Origin: Enhygromyxa salina
GTDB taxonomy: Bacteria > Myxococcota_A > Polyangia > Nannocystales > Nannocystaceae
Length of the DNA stretch: 19,670 nt
Assembly: GCF_000737335.2 (NCBI RefSeq)
Contig: NZ_JMCC02000141.1
Coordinates: 1-19,670 of the forward strand
Direction of reading: 5' to 3'
The notes beneath the pieces were generated by a model that saw nothing but the letters and a program-made list of their open reading frames with translations, was not told where the DNA came from and did no database searches. Both the position numbers and the translations under genes were made by a program. This document shows positions 7,564 to 15,853 of this stretch, in pieces (within the stretch, counting starts at the first letter, position 1; each line of letters starts with the position of its first letter).

Positions 7564-10467
7564 ATGGAACAACCCTGGCGGCAACCCTCTCGTCACCTTG
7601 GATTCGCAGCTAGCTTGGCCTGCACGGCCGTCCTGACGCTCGTCGCGCTCGCACCCGCGTCGACCCACGCGAGCCCACCGAGCTGCGCACAAGGGTGTGG
7701 CGGTTCAGCGGTCGGGTCGTTCCCGATATGCTATTGCGACGTTACCTGTGAGACGAACGGCGATTGTTGTGCAGACTATACTGAGGTGTGTGGCACATCG
7801 ACACCGCCAGACGGCACGTGTCGAGGTTCGTGTGGGGGCTTCGCCGGATCCTGTTATTGCGACGAACTGTGCAGCGACTACGGCGACTGCTGTGACGACT
7901 ACGAGCCAGTCTGCGGGCCCGCCGACGAGTTCGAGGCCGGGATCTCACCCTACCACACGTCCCGCACGCATCTGGGCGATCCCGCCATGATCGGCGTCGA
8001 CGTCCAGCGCTACGGTACCAAGGCCGTGTCGATCGACGTCCACAGCCCCGATTGGCGGCACTCTGAAGTGGAGCAGGACGTCACCCCGAGCGTTGGACGT
8101 AGCACGATCTATCAGGGCTGGGTCCGGTGGCAGCATGACGATGCCAGGTCCAACCTTCAGGCGCGGATCGACAAGGGCGAGGATATCCCGCTATACCACC
8201 TCTCGGAGGACCTGTGGTGGATGAGCATACGCAACTCTGGGGGCTGGGATCAGCTCGGGGCGTTCTATGACGCGAGCGCCGGCCGCTGGAAGATCGCGGT
8301 CAAGGGGGTGATCACCGAGTCTGACCCGACCCCTCCTCCGACCCAGGGCGAGTGGCACGCCCTGACGCTGGCGATCTCGCACGACGACGACGGGATGCTC
8401 TACTTCGACTTCGCGGTCGACGGCGAGGTCGTGGCCCACACCTACGACGACGCCAGCGCGTTCCAGCCCTTCCTGCAAAAGCACACGTACATGGGTTACG
8501 ACCGCGTGACCTCGGGCACGATGGCGGCAGAATTCACCCCGCTCTACGTCTTCAAGGATGTCCAGACCACCGTCGCCACCGGCTACGACATCAACAATGA
8601 TCAGTCGCAAAATCGCCCGCTACGGACATTGACCGAACACAGCACGTCGCTGGTCCCGACGCCGGGCCTGATCGGCTCATGGCCAATCATGGACTGCTTC
8701 TACGGCAGCGTTGGCGAGGCGCCGCTCGTCACGTCTGCGGAACATGGCTTGTTCCCGGCGTGTTCCTATGAACCCGATGAGTCGTTTTGCTGGACAGATC
8801 CTCACAATCTGTACGGCGATCATAACTGTCCGTTCTATTGGGAGCCACATGGCCGCGTCACCCGGCGGTTTGGACCGGGCATGGGCCTGTGGATCGACGA
8901 CGACGACGTGCTCGAGCCCGCCGACGCCATCACGTTTGGCGCCAATGTTCGTCGCACAGACTGGTCGTCGCCGACCACGAGCGAATGGATCATTAGTAAC
9001 CTCGACCATCTCGGGGGCTACGAACTACGGCAAGACGGCACGACGATGACAGCGCACGTTCGTGTCAAGGGTTGCGGCTTGCTGGCCGCGAGCGCCAGCG
9101 TCGCGGCGTTGAGCTCGCTCTCCCACAACATCGCGGCCACCTATGATGCAGAGCGTGGTCGCCTCGACCTTCTGGTTGACGGTGGTGTGGTCGCGTCACA
9201 GACCTGCCAGATGAGCGGCGCGGCGATGCTGACCTCGCCCACGCTTCCATTTGCGATCGGCACGCACAGGTCCACGCACAACAGGGGTTGGCTGACGGCG
9301 GGGCTCTCCGACGTGCGCGTATTCGATCATGCGTTGTCCAACGCCGCGTTCGCCGAGTGGAGCCCGCATTGGCGCGCTGACCTCGGCGTCGCCAGTCGCA
9401 CCTGGGCGCGGCTGAGCCAAGTCAACGACGGGAGCTGGGTGGTCACCCACGACCCTGACACTGGCAACATGCGCTGGACCGGCGAGGCCCTCAACACCCA
9501 CACCAACGAGACGATACCGAGTCCGACCTGGAAGATCCAGCGCGGCGTCAACATGATCGCGCCGCCGCGCTTTGCGATCGACGATGAAACCGTCGGCAGC
9601 ACAGTGCCGCTACAGATGACGCTGCGCTACAAGACCTTCCACGACTTCGATGCATCAGCTGGGATCATCTACGGCTATCAAGATCGCTACAATTACTACC
9701 GCGCGACGATCGGCTACCTCGGCGTCGAGCTCGTTCGGTTCCGAGACGGCGGCGAGACCAAGCTCTTGAACCGGGACGACCTCCAGCTCCTACTGGGTGG
9801 GTCTCCGAGCTGGATGACCCTCGACGTCACACACTATGAGCTCAACGGCGTCCGCGTGCACAGGATCGAGTTCCAGGGCCAGGCGGTCGAGTTCATGGAG
9901 CCAGACCCGACCTTTGACGGTGGCCAAGTGGGGATCTTTGCAGAGGCGATGGAAGACATCGAGTTCGGCGCCCTCGAGATCACTGGCGGCGACTCGCGCC
10001 GCCCATATAGCGGCCCCACTCACTATGCCTCCGACCTCCAGTTGTTCCAGGGCGTCGATCCGGGCGTGGGTCGCTGGCCTGACTGGCACAAGCTCACGCT
10101 GCCGACCCCGACCCCGACCGGGATGATCGTCGACAATGAAGAGCCTCCCCACCTACTGATGGATTCGATCTGCCAGGACGCCACAGACAATCAGCTCGCG
10201 TGCGCGCTCTTGGGGTCGACAGACGCACTGCTGGCATTGCTCGGTGGCGAGGTGATGTTTGGCTTTTACGTCGCCGCCGCGATCATTCCCTACTCGGCTT
10301 ACAACTTCCCGCCCAAGGGCGACGCGTACTTCGAGTACAGTCAGGGCAACAAATGGTGTGCCGAGTGGGCGCTGGACTCCAATGTCTACATCAACTACTG
10401 GTGCTGGGAGTCCAAGGACGACTGGTGGCTCGAGGGCGGACCGCGGTGGGAGCCGTACGGGCTCTGA
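7564..10467 (+). CDS. Secreted protein with two somatomedin-B domains and concanavalin/LamG-like domains
   Basis: The product has 967 residues. A Sec signal peptide (hydrophobic core LACTAVLTLVALAPAS, likely cut after A36) is followed by two complete somatomedin-B modules. Each has eight cysteines in canonical spacing: C41, C45, C56, C58, C62, C68, C69, C76, and C86, C90, C97, C99, C103, C109, C110, C117, each with the DCCxDY core. Residues about 133-333 and 435-599 look like beta-sandwich lectin domains; the latter is a good LamG/pentraxin-like match by eye (FGANVRRTDWSS, NIAATYDAERGRLDLLVDGG, FAIGTHRS, GLSDVRVFDHALSNAAFAEW). Residues about 600-810 may be a third concanavalin-like sandwich. 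Near the end is a hydrophobic stretch (LLALLGGEVMFGFYVAAAII, about residues 889-908) and a Trp/Cys-rich tail. This suggests a surface adhesin or glycan-binding protein, possibly with a lyase-like first sandwich; no catalytic residues were identified. The ATG at 7564 gives the best signal peptide; no Shine-Dalgarno is visible. Codon use looks less GC-biased than in the neighbours, which may indicate transfer. Confidence 0.88.
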   Translation: MEQPWRQPSRHLGFAASLACTAVLTLVALAPASTHASPPSCAQGCGGSAVGSFPICYCDVTCETNGDCCADYTEVCGTSTPPDGTCRGSCGGFAGSCYCDELCSDYGDCCDDYEPVCGPADEFEAGISPYHTSRTHLGDPAMIGVDVQRYGTKAVSIDVHSPDWRHSEVEQDVTPSVGRSTIYQGWVRWQHDDARSNLQARIDKGEDIPLYHLSEDLWWMSIRNSGGWDQLGAFYDASAGRWKIAVKGVITESDPTPPPTQGEWHALTLAISHDDDGMLYFDFAVDGEVVAHTYDDASAFQPFLQKHTYMGYDRVTSGTMAAEFTPLYVFKDVQTTVATGYDINNDQSQNRPLRTLTEHSTSLVPTPGLIGSWPIMDCFYGSVGEAPLVTSAEHGLFPACSYEPDESFCWTDPHNLYGDHNCPFYWEPHGRVTRRFGPGMGLWIDDDDVLEPADAITFGANVRRTDWSSPTTSEWIISNLDHLGGYELRQDGTTMTAHVRVKGCGLLAASASVAALSSLSHNIAATYDAERGRLDLLVDGGVVASQTCQMSGAAMLTSPTLPFAIGTHRSTHNRGWLTAGLSDVRVFDHALSNAAFAEWSPHWRADLGVASRTWARLSQVNDGSWVVTHDPDTGNMRWTGEALNTHTNETIPSPTWKIQRGVNMIAPPRFAIDDETVGSTVPLQMTLRYKTFHDFDASAGIIYGYQDRYNYYRATIGYLGVELVRFRDGGETKLLNRDDLQLLLGGSPSWMTLDVTHYELNGVRVHRIEFQGQAVEFMEPDPTFDGGQVGIFAEAMEDIEFGALEITGGDSRRPYSGPTHYASDLQLFQGVDPGVGRWPDWHKLTLPTPTPTGMIVDNEEPPHLLMDSICQDATDNQLACALLGSTDALLALLGGEVMFGFYVAAAIIPYSAYNFPPKGDAYFEYSQGNKWCAEWALDSNVYINYWCWESKDDWWLEGGPRWEPYGL

Positions 10468-10644
10468 GCAGCTGGTACCCATCGATGTCGATCCAGTCAC
10501 GCGGCGACTGCCTGGGTCCGGTCGAGTCGCGGGCTGGCCTGCTGTCGTAGCGCTGCCACTGTCCCGAGCGCCGCCAAAGCTCTGGAGGCTCGTCCAACCC
10601 AGCTGCAGGTGCCCAGGGTAGTGGGTAGGCGTCGAAAGGCTCAC
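10468..10644. other. Non-coding stretch before the inverted-repeat element
   Basis: No gene, terminator or promoter could be supported here. A minus-strand frame with some protein-like residues runs through it but continues antisense into the preceding gene and lacks family features. Confidence 0.4.
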
Positions 10645-10811
10645 CTAGTGCCGCACACCCTAAGTTCGTTCCGGGTTAGGCACGGCACTGAGGCCCAATG
10701 GCAGTGTCGCAGCTCCTAGCAGTACGCCCGGTACAGCGTCGTCGCCGCTCCTCGCCCTTGGGCCTCAGCTCCGCACCTAACCCGGAACGAACTTAGGGTG
10801 TGCGGCACTAG
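10645..10811. mobile_element. MITE-like inverted-repeat element inserted at CTAG
   Basis: A perfect 36-bp inverted repeat, 10645-10680 against 10776-10811, begins and ends with CTAG. Inside it the arms continue imperfectly: CTGAGGCCCAA at 10688-10698 pairs with TTGGGCCTCAG at 10759-10769, with mismatches between and beyond. If the TA at 10646-10647 and the TA at 10809-10810 are a target duplication within CTAG, the element proper is 10648-10808 (161 bp) with termini GTGCCGCACACCC and its complement. IS630/Tc1-mariner elements duplicate TA and IS630 favours CTAG, so a non-autonomous derivative of that superfamily is the best guess. It has no room for a transposase. An alternative is a long structured intergenic hairpin of another kind. 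Confidence 0.65.
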
Positions 10812-10832
10812 TTAGGAGACCGTGGTGGATTG

Positions 10833-10860
10833 CACGTTGGGCTCCGCGGAGCCCAACGTG
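10833..10860 (-). terminator. 28-bp perfect palindrome, probable terminator hairpin of the VWA lipoprotein gene
   Basis: CACGTTGGGCTCCG is followed immediately by its exact reverse complement, giving a 14-bp GC-rich stem with no unpaired bases. It lies 9 bp downstream of the VWA gene stop codon (10870-10872). No T-run follows on the minus strand (CAATCCACCACGG), so it is not a classic intrinsic terminator; mRNA 3'-end protection or a protein-binding site are alternatives. Confidence 0.5.
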
Positions 10861-10869
10861 GCAGCGCGC

Positions 10870-12369
10870 TCACTTGGGCGGCACGACGACGGTCTGGATG
10901 ATGCCGGTCAGGCAGCCGATCGCGTCGGAGAAGTCCGTGTCGCAGATCGACTCGATGCAGCAGCGAATCTTCTCGCCGTCGTTGAGGGCCTCGCAGACCT
11001 CTTTGACCCGAACGGGCGGGATAGCCTGGCCGGTGAACCCGCCCATGCCGTCTTCACCCGTGCACCCGGGCCCGACGCCAAACTCGAACTCCTTCTTCGC
11101 GGCGTTGCTGTTGTCGCCGGGCAGGATGTCGCCGGCCGGGTACGCGCCGTCGATCCATTGGCGGTACTCGAGGTCCGCGACGCCGCCCGCGATCGGCTGG
11201 AAGGGCGGGGCGGGGTTGTGGGCGGTGACCTCCGGGACCCCAAGGATCCCGAGCATGATCACCTCTTTGTTCTGATCGTCGATCACCTGGTTTTGCAGGT
11301 AATTGAGGTAGCGCGAGAGCGGGTGCAGGACGCCCTTGTCGGACGAGACGCAGTCGTTGTAGACCCCGTTGACGTCGGGTGCGCCGCAGTCGACGCCAGC
11401 GTTCCAGCACACCGCCGAGGTCGCCTGGGTCTTGGTCCCCGTGTCCGGGTTGACCTCCCAGTAGGTGTTCATGTTGGCGTCGGTGAAGTACGAGTAGCCG
11501 TCGGGCGAGCGGACCGAGCAATCGGCCTCGTCGGTGATGATCGCAATCGCCAGGATCGCGCCATCACGCAAGAACGGCTTGGCGCCTTGGTTCCACGACG
11601 CCCCGGTGTAGACCGCCTGCAGCATGGCCTCGAGCGGGGCCTCGTAGCCGCAGCCAACGATGCCCTGGGGCCCGATGCAGCTCAGCGCGCCGCGGACGTC
11701 ATCGCCTGGAATGTTGGTGATCGAGCCGTTCTGCCCCGAGAACTCGATGAAGGCGCCGTTCGAAGGCTCGATCGGGATCGGGCAGTCGCAGGCCTCGGGG
11801 AACGAGGGCGGGTTGCTGCCGAGCCCGGTGAAGTACTCGAGGCGCTCGCTGCATGCGGTGGCCTGGGGGGAGCCAACGGCGGGTTCGTAGCCGGGGATCT
11901 GGAATTGCGTGCACTGCGGATGGCCGACGTCGGTCGTGGTGACCATGATGTGGACGTCGGGGTTGAGCAGCTCGCCGTCCTCGCCCTCGAGCATCTGCAG
12001 CTTGTCGATGAGCAGGGGGAAGTTGGCCGAGAGGTTGACCTGCTCCTCACCCATCGTGCCCGAGTTGTCGATCACGAACAGCAGGTCGACCTGGTTGCAG
12101 CTGCCGTCGCCGGACGAGCAGCCGCCCCCACCCTCTGAGTCGGTGTCCTCGAGGTCGAGGCAGCCTTCGGGCGGGCAGCCCGTGGGGTCGGTGTCGCCGT
12201 CGCCGTCGCCGTCGCCGGTGGTCTCGAGCGTCGCGGTGAAGCTGGTCACGCTCGAGGTTGTCTCGTCGTCGTTGCCGGGATCACCCTTGCAACTGACCGC
12301 GGCCGCGAGCAGCCCAGTGAGACCGGACAGAAAACACAGATTAAAGGTCGTCCTGCGCATGATTCTCAT
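10870..12369 (-). CDS. Von Willebrand factor A domain lipoprotein
   Basis: The product has 499 residues. The signal peptide RRTTFNLCFLSGLTGLLAAA leads to a lipobox ending VSC, so the protein should be membrane-anchored. A Thr/Asp/Gly-rich linker with a short GDGDGDGD run follows, then a VWA fold starting with VDLLFVIDNSGTMGEEQ. The MIDAS residues are D101, S103 and T105 counted from the ATG at 12369, with a later IITDEADCS block that fits the MIDAS Asp. Many cysteines (for example CDCPIPI, SAVCWNAGVDC and IRCCIESIC) suggest extracytoplasmic disulfides. It probably binds a protein ligand through a metal ion at the cell surface. A second in-frame ATG at 12360 (preceded by GATGAG) is an equally possible start. 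The first 16 codons and the 5' leader are shared with the next lipoprotein gene at about 92% identity. A palindrome follows the stop. Confidence 0.9.
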   Translation of the reverse strand: MRIMRRTTFNLCFLSGLTGLLAAAVSCKGDPGNDDETTSSVTSFTATLETTGDGDGDGDTDPTGCPPEGCLDLEDTDSEGGGGCSSGDGSCNQVDLLFVIDNSGTMGEEQVNLSANFPLLIDKLQMLEGEDGELLNPDVHIMVTTTDVGHPQCTQFQIPGYEPAVGSPQATACSERLEYFTGLGSNPPSFPEACDCPIPIEPSNGAFIEFSGQNGSITNIPGDDVRGALSCIGPQGIVGCGYEAPLEAMLQAVYTGASWNQGAKPFLRDGAILAIAIITDEADCSVRSPDGYSYFTDANMNTYWEVNPDTGTKTQATSAVCWNAGVDCGAPDVNGVYNDCVSSDKGVLHPLSRYLNYLQNQVIDDQNKEVIMLGILGVPEVTAHNPAPPFQPIAGGVADLEYRQWIDGAYPAGDILPGDNSNAAKKEFEFGVGPGCTGEDGMGGFTGQAIPPVRVKEVCEALNDGEKIRCCIESICDTDFSDAIGCLTGIIQTVVVPPK

Positions 12370-12442
12370 CGTCGGCCAGATGCCGACGTCGAGGGGGAGC
12401 TTACGCGGGTTCTAGGAGAAATTGGAGAATCTGGAGATCCGC
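12321..12442. repeat. Leader direct repeat, copy A
   Basis: This 122-bp block matches 13457-13577 with nine substitutions and one 1-bp gap (about 92%). It covers the first 16 codons of the VWA lipoprotein plus about 73 bp upstream, and so must include its ribosome binding region and probably its promoter. Confidence 0.9.
12370..12388 (-). promoter_or_regulatory. Stem-loop directly before the VWA gene start codon
   Basis: CGTCGGC, a 5-base loop, then GCCGACG form a 7-bp stem ending one base from the ATG at 12369. It is retained with a 6-bp stem in repeat copy B (13507-13523). It would occupy the place of a Shine-Dalgarno, so it may modulate translation or favour the internal ATG at 12360. Confidence 0.35.
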
Positions 12443-12504
12443 CCCAGAGGCTTGGGCAGGCGCCGGTTCGCGGCCGATATCGAGCGCCTGGCCGGGGGCT
12501 CACG

Positions 12505-12530
12505 AAAAAAGGGACCGCTGCTGCGGTCCC
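12505..12530 (-). terminator. Rho-independent terminator of the middle lipoprotein gene
   Basis: On the minus strand GGGACCGC, a short AGCA loop and GCGGTCCC are followed immediately by TTTTTT. It lies 46 bp after the stop codon at 12576. The stem and T-run together make this a textbook intrinsic terminator. Confidence 0.9.
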
Positions 12531-12575
12531 GCTTTCGCGCCTACGAGCGAAGGCGTAGGCCCGTTCACACGCAAG

Positions 12576-13454
<879 letters not shown>

Positions 13455-13456
13455 GG

Positions 13457-13577
13457 GACCGGACAGAAAACACAGATCAAAGGTCGTCTTGCGCATGATG
13501 CTCATCGTCGGCCAGTTGCCGACTTCGAGGTGAGCTTACGCGGGTTCTAGAAGGAATTGGAGAATCTGGCGATCCGC
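13457..13577. repeat. Leader direct repeat, copy B
   Basis: This is the second copy of the 12321-12442 leader block, about 92% identical. It sits directly upstream of the MQRY start codon of paralogue 1. The leader codons (MSIMRKTTF...) stay in frame with that gene, so it carries a transplanted promoter and signal-peptide start in front of a complete signal peptide. Confidence 0.9.
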
Positions 13578-13620
13578 GCTCGGCGTTCGCTCGGGTGGGT
13601 CTGCGCGGACGAGACGACGA
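13578..13620. other. Remaining spacer between the two paralogues
   Basis: This lies between leader copy B and the hairpin downstream of paralogue 2. No other feature could be supported. Confidence 0.3.
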
Positions 13621-13649
13621 GGGGGGGACCGCGGCTGCGATCCCCCCCC
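13621..13649 (-). terminator. GC-rich hairpin after paralogue 2, possible terminator
   Basis: On the minus strand G8, ATCGC, a short loop and GCGGT, then C7 pair with one G-T wobble. It lies 44 bp after the stop at 13694, close to the 46-bp spacing of the intrinsic terminator of paralogue 1, and shares its GGGA(c/t)CGCAGC core, so the two are related. It lacks a T-run (TCGTCGTC follows), so its strength as a terminator is doubtful. Confidence 0.5.
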
Positions 13650-13693
13650 GAAGTTTGTGAGCCGTGGCGTCGCTCACAGCTGTCGCCGGTTGT

Positions 13694-14587
13694 TCACGGG
13701 CACAGGCAGGCCGGCGCGTCGACCAGCTCGCGGCTGACCTCGGTGCCGAGGAATTCCCACCGGGTCGTGGAGTCGTTGTCGTCTTGGACGATCGTCGGCG
13801 GCATCGAGAACGACGAGAAGTCACCGCTGAAGGTGAAGGTGTCGAGCGGCTGGTCGGTGGTCTCGTCGACGGCGTAGGGCATGCCGTTCCCGTACTTGGT
13901 GAACTGGCACGCGAATCCCGTGCACAAGATCGTGCCCATGCTGTGGTGATCCGCGATCGCGGGCGGCTCCCAGAACACGCTGTCGCCGTTGATGTCGCCG
14001 CTGGTGATTCCGCACTCCACGGGGCCGGCGGCGTTGACCAGGTCGGTCGCCACCGTCACGCCGCCGCCGGTCACGACGAAGTCCATGACCATGTCGTACT
14101 CGTTGATGAACGCCTTCTCGCCAGGTGCTCCGTCGACGTCTCGGAAGTGCAGCACGAAGCTTCCCGGGCCCACGTGGTCGTCGTCGTCGTAGGGCTCGTC
14201 CAAGAAGTTGAGCTGATCGCCCGCCCCGCCAAGCGTGCCGCTGATCTCGAACTGGCTGCCGTCGAGGTTGTAGGTGATCTCCCAGACTTGGCAGGCGGCG
14301 GGGTCGCCGTCGCCATCACCGTCGCCATCACCGTCGCCGTCGCCATCACCGTCGCCATCACCGTCGCCGTCGCCGTCGCCCGGATCGCCGTCGCCGTCAC
14401 CGGTGCTGGGGTCGCCGTCGCCGGTGCTGGGGTCGCCATCGCCATCGCCGGATGGGTCCCCGTCTCCGTCGCCGGTGGTGTCGGTGTCGCTGGCCGAGCC
14501 AGTGTCGCCAGACGAGTCGCCGCATGCCACGAGTCCGAAGCAGGTGAGGGACAGTCCAAGGAGTAGGGGGGTCGCGTAACGCTGCAT
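13694..14587 (-). CDS. Asp-Gly-linker lipoprotein, tandem paralogue 2
   Basis: The product has 297 residues. MQRYATPLLLGLSLTCFGLV leads to lipobox LVAC with the lipidated Cys at 22. The linker is GD-rich (about residues 35-95), encoded by hexamer repeats. The globular domain starts CQVWEITY and carries HVGPGSFVLHFRDVDG, CGITSGDINGDSVFW, DHHSMGTILC and VSRELVDAPACLCP. By eye it is roughly 60% identical to paralogue 1 in this domain. Six cysteines in the mature domain suggest an extracytoplasmic, disulfide-bonded fold. No family was recognised; ligand and role are unknown. The start at 14587 was chosen for the ideal lipoprotein signal; an in-frame ATG at 14623 would add 12 residues. The gene is divergent from the Rieske gene across 166 bp. 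Confidence 0.87.
   Translation of the reverse strand: MQRYATPLLLGLSLTCFGLVACGDSSGDTGSASDTDTTGDGDGDPSGDGDGDPSTGDGDPSTGDGDGDPGDGDGDGDGDGDGDGDGDGDGDGDGDPAACQVWEITYNLDGSQFEISGTLGGAGDQLNFLDEPYDDDDHVGPGSFVLHFRDVDGAPGEKAFINEYDMVMDFVVTGGGVTVATDLVNAAGPVECGITSGDINGDSVFWEPPAIADHHSMGTILCTGFACQFTKYGNGMPYAVDETTDQPLDTFTFSGDFSSFSMPPTIVQDDNDSTTRWEFLGTEVSRELVDAPACLCP
14308..14478. repeat. Asp-Gly-encoding hexamer repeats, paralogue 2
   Basis: GTCGCC and ATCACC hexamers alternate in a higher-order pattern, then continue with PSTGDGD-type units. They encode the GDGDGD linker of the 13694-14587 gene. The repeat number differs from paralogue 1. Confidence 0.85.
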
Positions 14588-14589
14588 GG
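14523..14589. repeat. Signal-peptide direct repeat, copy 2
   Basis: This is the partner of 13390-13456 (three differences in 67 bp). It encodes the signal peptide of paralogue 2. Confidence 0.9.
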
Positions 14590-14616
14590 CTGAGCATAGG
14601 ATCGGCGAATTTTGCG

Positions 14617-14628
14617 CGATCATGATCG
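14617..14628. promoter_or_regulatory. 12-bp palindrome in a divergent promoter region
   Basis: CGATCATGATCG is a perfect dyad about 30 bp upstream of the paralogue 2 start and about 125 bp upstream of the Rieske gene. It could be an operator. Nothing else supports this, and it also contains an in-frame ATG. Confidence 0.25.
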
Positions 14629-14753
14629 AGATCACAGTGTGTACAGCCGCGCGCCTGGGGTGGGTCAGGGGCCCCAATCGCAGTGTGAAGCCGCTCGCGC
14701 ACTAGCCTTCGGTCGCGGTCCGTCGCGCTGGCTCGCGCTGCTATGTTCGGGTC

Positions 14754-15845
14754 GTGGACGGACCCGCGAGCAAGTTGCGCCTCCCGATCGCGGCAACGGG
14801 CAACAGCTCGGCGGCCCGCGTCCTCGACGACTGGTATGTCGTCTGCACTTCGGCGCAGCTGGATGCGCTGGGGACCAAGCCGCTCGCCGCCAAGCTCTAC
14901 GGCATGCCGATCGCCGTGTTCCGCACCGCGGCCGGCGAGCTCGGGGCGCTGCTCGATCGCTGCGCGCACCGGAACGTGCCGCTGTCCGACGGCGCGGTCG
15001 ATGGCGCGCTGTTGCGCTGTGGCTACCACGGCTGGGCGTTCGACACCGCGGGTGTGTGCCGCGAGATCCCCACGCTGTGCGCCGAGGTCGAGGGCAAGGC
15101 CCGGGTCGTCCCACGCTTCGCCGCGCGCGAGCAGGACGGCGTCGTGTGGGTCTACGCCACGCCCGACGTCGAGCCCGCCCGCGAGCCCTACGTGTTTCGC
15201 TGGGTTCGAGACCCGCGCTACCAGTCGGGACGCGAGATCTTCGAGGTCGAGGGCACGATCCACGCCGTCGCCGAGAACGCGCTCGACGTCCCGCACACCG
15301 CGTTCTTGCACAGCGGGCTGTTTCGCAAGGCCGGCGGGGGCAACCGCGTCGAGGTGGTGGTTCGGCGCTGGCACGATCGCGCCGAGGCCGAGTACATCGG
15401 CGAGCCGCGACCGCCGGGCGTGGTCGGCCGCTTGCTCGCGCCGGGCGGCGGGGTGGTCGAGCACTTCGATCGCTTCGTGCTGCCCAGCATCACCGAGGTC
15501 GAGTACCGGCTTGGCGACGCGAGCCACATCTGCACGGTCAGCGCCCTGACGCCGATCACCGACACCCGCACCCGGCTGACCGCCGTGATCAGCTTTCGCC
15601 TGCCGCTGCCGGCGTTCATGGTCACGCCCGTACTCGGGCCGCTCGCGCGGGCGATCTTCAAGCAGGACGCGCGGGTGCTCGAGCGCCAGGCCGCCAACGT
15701 GGCTAGGTTTGGGGGCGAGAGCTTCGTCTCGACAGAAGTCGACGCGCTCGGGCCCTCGATCTTGCGGTTGCTGCGAAACGCCGAGCGGGGCGACCGGGCC
15801 GAGATCGGGCAGCCCCACGAGCACCGGTTTTTCATCGATGTCTAA
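14754..15845 (+). CDS. Rieske non-heme iron oxygenase (oxygenase component)
   Basis: The product has 363 residues. The N-terminal Rieske [2Fe-2S] domain has CAHR and CGYHGW, giving cluster ligands C70, H72, C89 and H92 with normal spacing. The catalytic domain has ENALDVPHTAFLH, where H181 and H186 are the predicted iron ligands and D178 the bridging acid. D305 in QDARVLERQ is the likely third iron ligand. This arrangement resembles the single-subunit group that includes ketosteroid 9-alpha-hydroxylase, vanillate demethylase and pheophorbide a oxygenase. It should hydroxylate or demethylate a substrate with O2, needing electrons from a separate reductase, none of which is encoded nearby; the ferredoxin at 4157 is a possible but unproven donor. 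The substrate is unknown. The GTG at 14754 was used; no ATG or strong Shine-Dalgarno sits in frame before it. It is an isolated gene between divergent and convergent neighbours. Confidence 0.92.
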   Translation: MDGPASKLRLPIAATGNSSAARVLDDWYVVCTSAQLDALGTKPLAAKLYGMPIAVFRTAAGELGALLDRCAHRNVPLSDGAVDGALLRCGYHGWAFDTAGVCREIPTLCAEVEGKARVVPRFAAREQDGVVWVYATPDVEPAREPYVFRWVRDPRYQSGREIFEVEGTIHAVAENALDVPHTAFLHSGLFRKAGGGNRVEVVVRRWHDRAEAEYIGEPRPPGVVGRLLAPGGGVVEHFDRFVLPSITEVEYRLGDASHICTVSALTPITDTRTRLTAVISFRLPLPAFMVTPVLGPLARAIFKQDARVLERQAANVARFGGESFVSTEVDALGPSILRLLRNAERGDRAEIGQPHEHRFFIDV

Positions 15846-15853
15846 GAGAACAG

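Noticed and set aside
10391..10597. Short minus-strand frame with residues such as SPRDWIDIDGYQLL
   Set aside because: It runs antisense into the end of the somatomedin-B protein gene and quickly becomes Arg/Pro/Ser shadow sequence. It has no start context or family motif.
10822..12138. 438-codon plus-strand frame antisense to the VWA lipoprotein gene
   Set aside because: The minus strand shows a lipobox, MIDAS motif and Cys pattern; the plus frame is Asp/Val/Arg-biased shadow sequence.
12370..12575. Possible small gene in the gap between the VWA gene and paralogue 1
   Set aside because: The gap is filled by the leader repeat and an intrinsic terminator; no protein-like frame was seen.
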